From Saturnia japonica (Eukaryota > Arthropoda > Insecta > Lepidoptera > Saturniidae), in assembly GCA_033032175.1 (NCBI GenBank), contig CM065323.1:1984001-2048000 (forward strand): a DNA stretch of 64,000 nucleotides, given 5' to 3'. Below are positions 60,341-64,000 of this stretch, piece after piece. Both the position numbers and the translations under genes were made by a program. Position 1 is the first letter of the stretch, and each line of letters begins with the position of its first letter. Below the pieces are notes generated by a model, which was not told the DNA's origin, made no database searches, and was given only the letters and a program-made list of their open reading frames with translations.

Positions 60341-61115
60341 GTAATTATGTCAATATTCTTACTTGTCTTCAACATTTTTGTACTCCCTATTTAGGGTTCC
60401 TAAGTCAAAAAAACTGTCCGCGGCTTAGCTCAGAGATTCTTAGGAGGTACTAGAAAGCTGTAATTTAGCTTACAAGTTAACGAGTAATAGTCAATCAATT
60501 TATAAAATGTACTTGAAAAAGTAATTTTTTACAAACTCCATTAAAAATTACTTAAAGGCCCTATCTCTAAGTCTGCATATTGTGACGGGTAACTACGGAA
60601 CCCTGCGTTTGGCCCGACAGGCAATTTTTTTGGTATTTATCTCAGTGTAAACTGCCTTGTTAGCCTAGCGGTCGTAAGGGCGACTGCTATGAACGAGGCC
60701 TGGGTTCGAATCCCAGGTCGAGCAAAGTGTTATTGGGTTTTTCCTATGAAATTCTCAGTAGCAGCTAGGAATTTGGTTTCGTGCCCGATTAATAGCAATA
60801 GGCTCGCCCCCTATTACATGGAACCTAAAAACATACTCGGCGAACTGTGGGTGTACAATGTACACCTCTGTCTAACCCTTCGGGGTATATAGGCGTGATG
60901 GTATGTTTATGTATGTTATGTTTAAAACAATATTTTGCTGGTTATATATATATATCATTTACCATGTTGACGTTTAATTTAAAAAATAAAGTTACTACTA
61001 TAATAAAATATTTAGTTAAAAATTTATTTAATCTAAATTGTAATTTTCTCATATTCCAATTACCAGATTTTCATAAATATTGAGGTATTTTGTAAATAAT
61101 ACCGTTTTTTTACAG
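60341..61115 (+). other. Fe65 intron interrupting the WW domain
   Basis: A phase 1 intron of 775 bp with GTAATT donor and T-rich CAG acceptor. It holds a tRNA-headed SINE in the sense direction (about 60655-60935); the rest is AT-rich with no other feature seen. Confidence 0.9.
60655..60935 (+). repeat. tRNA-derived SINE
   Basis: The head has tRNA-like promoter boxes: an A-box-like TTAGCCTAGCGG and a canonical B-box GGTTCGAATCCC. A conserved-looking body follows (TTATTGGGTTTTTCC, CTAACCCTTCGGGGTATATA) and a TATG-repeat tail. The arrangement is that of RNA polymerase III-transcribed lepidopteran SINEs; acceptor-stem pairing looks poor, so it is not a functional tRNA gene. It lies inside a short Fe65 intron in the sense orientation. 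Confidence 0.8.
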
Positions 61116-61359
61116 ATCACGATGGTCCATATTACTGGCACATAAAAAGTGGCACTATCCAAAGAGAGATTCCGAAGATGCCGCCGATAGAAGCCAAAGA
61201 GTCTCGCATATCGATGGTCGGAGACTGTTCAAACTTATCAGAAGTGAGTAAATATGAAGGAGGGATGACCTCGTCGGTAACCAGGAGCACAACCAGCGGT
61301 GCCTTGGATCACGTGGACAAGGAGGCAGAGCGGAAACGAAAAGAAGAGACATCTTATAA
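61116..61359 (+). CDS. Fe65: Fe65 exon, second half of WW domain and linker to PTB1
   Basis: The acceptor is a T-rich tract plus CAG ending at 61115; the donor is GTGAGT from 61360. The exon completes an Asp codon, reads 80 codons, and leaves two bases. It continues the WW domain as DHDGPYYWHIKSGTIQREIP. The YYWHI core is typical of Fe65 WW domains. The place usually held by the second signature tryptophan (QWE in vertebrate FE65) is Arg here (CAA AGA GAG). A linker of about 55 residues follows, rich in Ser/Thr and ending in a charged Lys/Arg/Glu run (EAERKRKEE) before PTB1. No stop codon or frame problem is seen in this exon. Confidence 0.94.
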
Positions 61360-62121
61360 GTGAGTTAAAGAAATATTAATCGGTGTACATAATCTCAGAT
61401 ACTTTAAAACTGAATAATTGCCTTTGTCAAAAATTATTCCTACTACGAAATTTCAAGTACTTGATCGTTTATATAGATTTAAAAAACTGAAAATTGTGTT
61501 AATCGTAATATAGAATGGAAGAAATTAATTAAGCCTTTTCCCACGAGGCTATACACAAGCTGCTCGACTGAGACGCGAATCACAGGTCATAATTGACTGA
61601 TGCCAAAGTTTACGTTTGACAGTCAAACGTGTAGTTGATGCGTCGTGTAGTGTGCGAAACATAGCATAATTGTATTCTATTTACGAGAAACTAGTGGGAT
61701 GTGCACATCAAACACTAGTCGCTTGCAAATAACCTCGTGGGAGAAAGGTCTTACACTTAGCAAATTGTCCACATAAATAAGTTAACAAGCTAAATTATTA
61801 AAAAGGTAACAAAAAACCAGATGGCAACAAAGACATCGAGTAAAAAAAACTATGTTTGCTTTTTATTTGATTGCCAGACGCAATACTTAAATATTATATA
61901 GCCTAGGTCAGTTCCACAATTAAGACGAATCTATCGACACCTCGTATTCTAAAATCCATCAAGCCGTTTAGGCTACAGAGCGTGCGAAAGAAATGGACAT
62001 ACATACATATGCCCGAAAAACATTAACCCTCCTTTTTCGCAGTCGGGTAAAAAAAACAACCACACACTCATATTAATTAGAGTTATCAAAGTGTAATGAT
62101 ATTAATATGAAAATGATTCAG
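61360..62121 (+). other. Fe65 intron between WW linker and PTB1
   Basis: A phase 2 intron of 762 bp with GTGAGT donor and TTCAG acceptor. It contains an antisense copy of interspersed repeat family D near its 3' end and nothing else that is recognised. Confidence 0.88.
61900..62055 (-). repeat. repeat family D, antisense copy
   Basis: Read on the minus strand this matches the family seen at 18390, 30480 and 42680: a start with CGACTGCGAAAAAGGAGG, then CTATTTCTTT, ACGCTCTGTAGCC and AAACGGCTTGATGGATTTTA. It ends about 65 bp before the frameshifted PTB1 exon. Confidence 0.7.
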
Positions 62122-62318
62122 GCGTCGCAGCTACCCAGCCCGTCCGGAGCCGGATAACGGCCGTGCTGTACGGTTCTTCGTTCGGTCTCTCGGTTGGGTG
62201 GAGATCTCCGAGTCGGATCTAACACCCGGAACGTTCCAGCAGAGCCGTTAACAAGTGCATTGTTGATCTTAGTCTGGGACGCAACGATTTGCTTGACCAA
62301 GTCGGGCGTTGGGGTGAT
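62122..62318 (+). CDS. Fe65: Fe65 exon, start of PTB1 domain, with a 1-base frameshift
   Basis: The acceptor AG is at 62120-62121 and the donor GTAAGT starts at 62319. From the acceptor the expected frame gives RFFVRSLGWVEISESDLT, the PTB1 opening strand of Fe65. At CCC (62225-62227) one base is in excess, and that frame then reaches TAA at 62246-62248. Dropping one C restores RSSRAVNKCIVDLS and then DLLDQVGRWGD, the rest of the PTB1 N-terminal half, which ends in phase 0 and matches the next exon. The exon is 197 bases where 196 fit the phases. Both sides look well conserved, which favours an assembly or sequencing error over an old pseudogene, but a real polymorphism or null allele cannot be excluded. 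No nearby splice site bypasses the extra base. Confidence 0.9.
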
Positions 62319-62717
62319 GTAAGTTACTGTTTAGGTTTTTTTTTGTGTGAATTATGAATATTAACGGCCTTGCATCAACGCAATATTTCAGTATAGCAAT
62401 AATTAACTGTGTTTTTTTTTAATAATATGGATTAGACAAGGTAGGAAATATTTTAATCGGTGTTTTATAGGTAAAGCCGTAAATTATTTATTACAGAACT
62501 ACGTTCGTTGCCTTTAATTTTATAAATAATAACCTTTGTAAAGATAAATTATTATTATATATACTTGGATCTAGTCATAACTGAAGGATCTGTCCGTCTA
62601 GAATACAGTCAAAAGAAATACGATGTTTGTTTCATTGGCTCTTACATGTCAATGTTCTTTATAAAATTTAAAGAATGATTAGAAAATTTTAATACAATTT
62701 AATTTTTTAAATTGCAG
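62319..62717 (+). other. Fe65 intron inside PTB1 (phase 0)
   Basis: An AT-rich intron of 399 bp with a GTAAGT donor and TTGCAG acceptor. Nothing else is seen. Confidence 0.9.
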
Positions 62718-62845
62718 GGTAAGGATCTTTTTATGGATCTCGATGACGGTGCATTAAAGTTGATAGATCCAGAGAGTCTTAACACACTACACACACAACC
62801 AATCCACACTATACGCGTATGGGGAGTGGGCAGAGATAATGGACG
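62718..62845 (+). CDS. Fe65: Fe65 exon, central part of PTB1
   Basis: The acceptor is TTGCAG ending at 62717; the donor GTAAGA starts at 62846. The exon begins in phase 0, reads 42 codons and leaves two bases. It encodes GKDLFMDLDDGALKLIDPES and then HTIRVWGVGRDNGR. The run RVWGVGRDNGR is a near-invariant Fe65 PTB1 signature lying just before the central strands of the PTB fold. No in-frame stop is present in the chosen frame; the alternative frame that would follow directly from exon 61116-61359 meets a stop after about a dozen codons, which shows that the exon 62122-62318 is needed between them. Confidence 0.95.
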
Positions 62846-63259
62846 GTAAGAGTTTTTAGAAAAACATAGAATTTCACTAAAACCGAAAAAGGAAAAAATA
62901 AAATGTAAATCCTCTTTTTTGTTCTTTTATTTTTATGATATTATGATGGATAATTTAGAAAAATGTGAAAAAATAAATGAATATTTTTCGTTCTCCCATT
63001 CTTGCATACTTGGAACAGAGAAAGGTACGCAGATTAGACTTAGACGTTAGGATTTTCGCCAAATTACGTAGACATAATCCATTATTGTATTGTAGTTTGT
63101 AAATCGTCCCATAATCATCACACTTATAAAAAAATGTTGCTTAACCATTTTCATTTATACATGCAATGATTTGATAGTAATATTTTTTTTACACAGTAAA
63201 GTACAAAATTTATGTTTTTATTTCATACATTGACGATGCTATTTTCTATACCGATGTAG
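62846..63259 (+). other. Fe65 intron inside PTB1 (phase 2)
   Basis: An AT-rich intron of 414 bp splitting the Arg codon of the GRDNGR motif. Nothing else is seen. Confidence 0.9.
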
Positions 63260-63453
63260 GGACTTCGCATACGTGGCCCGCGACCGAGCGACTCGTAAAC
63301 ATATGTGCCACGTTTTCCGATGCGAGGCGCCTGCGCGTACGATTGCGAATGCATTGCGTGACATTTGCAAGCGGATTATGATCGAAAGATCCTTACAACC
63401 TCCGCTGCGTCCTACAGATCTGCCTGCTACAAGGCGACCGCGTCCATTATCCG
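63260..63453 (+). CDS. Fe65: Fe65 exon, C-terminal half of PTB1 and start of inter-PTB linker
   Basis: The acceptor TAG ends at 63259 and the donor GTAAGA starts at 63454. The first base completes the Arg codon of the GRDNGR motif; 64 codons follow and one base is left. The peptide reads DFAYVARDRATRKHMCHVFR, then CEAPARTIANALRDICKRIM, the C-terminal strand and long helix that close a PTB domain and form the peptide-binding groove. Residues after IMIERS are Pro/Arg-rich and probably form the linker to PTB2, which is not in the window. The reading frame runs on past the donor to 63524, but the strong donor and the loss of similarity after LSG mark the exon end. Confidence 0.94.
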
Positions 63454-64000
63454 GTAAGATTAATGTAACTTATTTATTTAAACTACGCTTATTATTATTA
63501 TCACTTTCTCTTATTACTATTTAGGATTATGTTTTAAATCTTTATTATGTTTGTTATTTTAAATGTATGTAATGAAATTTGATTGATTTCCGAGCATGCT
63601 GGTTGGGTTTTGTAAATATGTCTATTATACTATTTCCATTTCTTTATTTTCTTGATGACAGTTCTAATTTGACAGTTGTAGTGTTGTGACCAAATAAGTA
63701 ATGATATCGATCGCATATATTTACGACAGTGAAGATTCATCAGATTTTGATTAAAATAAATAAATAAAGATTACCTGTCGTTATAATTATTTCGTTTCAT
63801 TGTCGAGTAACCTACCTATACCTAATTATTTTACAACAGCTTCGAAATTTTTTGAAGAAGTTGGCATTATCAATCAAGAATTAATACGTGTAACATCTTG
63901 TAATGAAATATAATATTAGTTAATAAATTTGTACAAAAGTATGCGGCAGTAGTTTAGTTTCTTACATTTTGTAAAAAAATATCGGGTCTGTTATCGTGTT
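63454..64000 (+). other. start of the Fe65 intron leading to PTB2
   Basis: AT-rich sequence after the last visible donor. No further exon with a PTB-like reading frame is seen before the window ends. Confidence 0.75.

Larger units (their letters stand above)
40800..63453 (+). other. Fe65: Fe65/APBB-family adaptor gene, visible part
   Basis: Six exons on the plus strand join by GT-AG introns with matching phases and read as an Fe65 (APBB) adaptor: acidic N-terminal region, WW domain, linker and first PTB domain. Fe65 proteins are cytoplasmic and nuclear adaptors; PTB2 binds the NPxY-containing tail of APP-family receptors, while PTB1 and WW bind other partners (family knowledge). The match rests on the WW core YYWHI followed by SGTIQ, and on PTB1 signatures VRSLGWVEI, RVWGVGRDNGRDFAYVARD and CHVFRCEAPARTIA. 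Visible coding length is about 1.1 kb. PTB2 and the stop codon must lie to the right of the window. The 5' end is uncertain (see 24833-24854). One exon carries a frameshift, so the locus is either slightly mis-assembled or damaged. Confidence 0.93.

Noticed and set aside
60663..60735. Possible tRNA gene (A and B boxes).
   Set aside because: Acceptor and anticodon stems do not pair convincingly and a SINE body follows directly; the same holds for the B-boxes at 5090, 20140, 23675 and 33840.
60689..60892. A 67-codon frame in the Fe65 intron.
   Set aside because: It is the body of a tRNA-headed SINE.
62118..62300. A 60-codon minus-strand frame.
   Set aside because: It is antisense to the PTB1 exon of Fe65.

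Overview
The window looks like nuclear DNA of a moth or butterfly (Lepidoptera). It is AT-rich, the one host gene is split into small exons with consensus GT-AG junctions, and the space between exons is filled with repeats of lepidopteran type: tRNA-headed SINEs, Helitron-like elements ending GGGCACAGCTAG, decayed non-LTR retrotransposons, a mariner, a hAT and a BEL/Pao element. The order is inferred from repeat style; no species can be named.

Host gene. Six plus-strand exons (40800-40941, 60123-60340, 61116-61359, 62122-62318, 62718-62845, 63260-63453) join in consistent phase. They encode the N-terminal region, WW domain and first PTB domain of an Fe65/APBB-family adaptor, a protein that binds the cytoplasmic tail of the amyloid precursor protein family. 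The second PTB domain lies beyond the right edge. A possible first coding exon sits at 24833-24854. The intron between the first two sure exons is 19.2 kb. The PTB1 exon has one extra base in a CCC run (62225-62227), a real lesion or an assembly error. The N-terminal exon carries its own YENPNY motif, resembling the APP-tail YENPTY motif that Fe65 PTB domains bind.

Layout. 0-6.2 kb: a 226-bp tandem duplication, a fold-back element, LINE 3' fragments, a Helitron-like copy and a SINE. 6.3-12.4 kb: a two-unit tandem segmental duplication, the second unit holding a 5'-truncated Jockey-type reverse transcriptase gene. 12.4-26 kb: AT-rich DNA with scattered repeats. 26.17-27.46 kb: a mariner with TIRs and TA target sites and one frameshift. 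28-60 kb: mostly repeats inside the long intron, including a three-level nest at 52.7-57.9 kb in which an older repeat is split by a hAT and the hAT is split by a BEL/Pao retrotransposon with 245-bp LTRs. 60-64 kb: the Fe65 exon cluster with a SINE and another repeat in its introns.

No bacterial-type operon, CRISPR array, rRNA or convincing functional tRNA gene is present. Repeat boundaries are read by eye and approximate unless termini and target-site duplications are stated.
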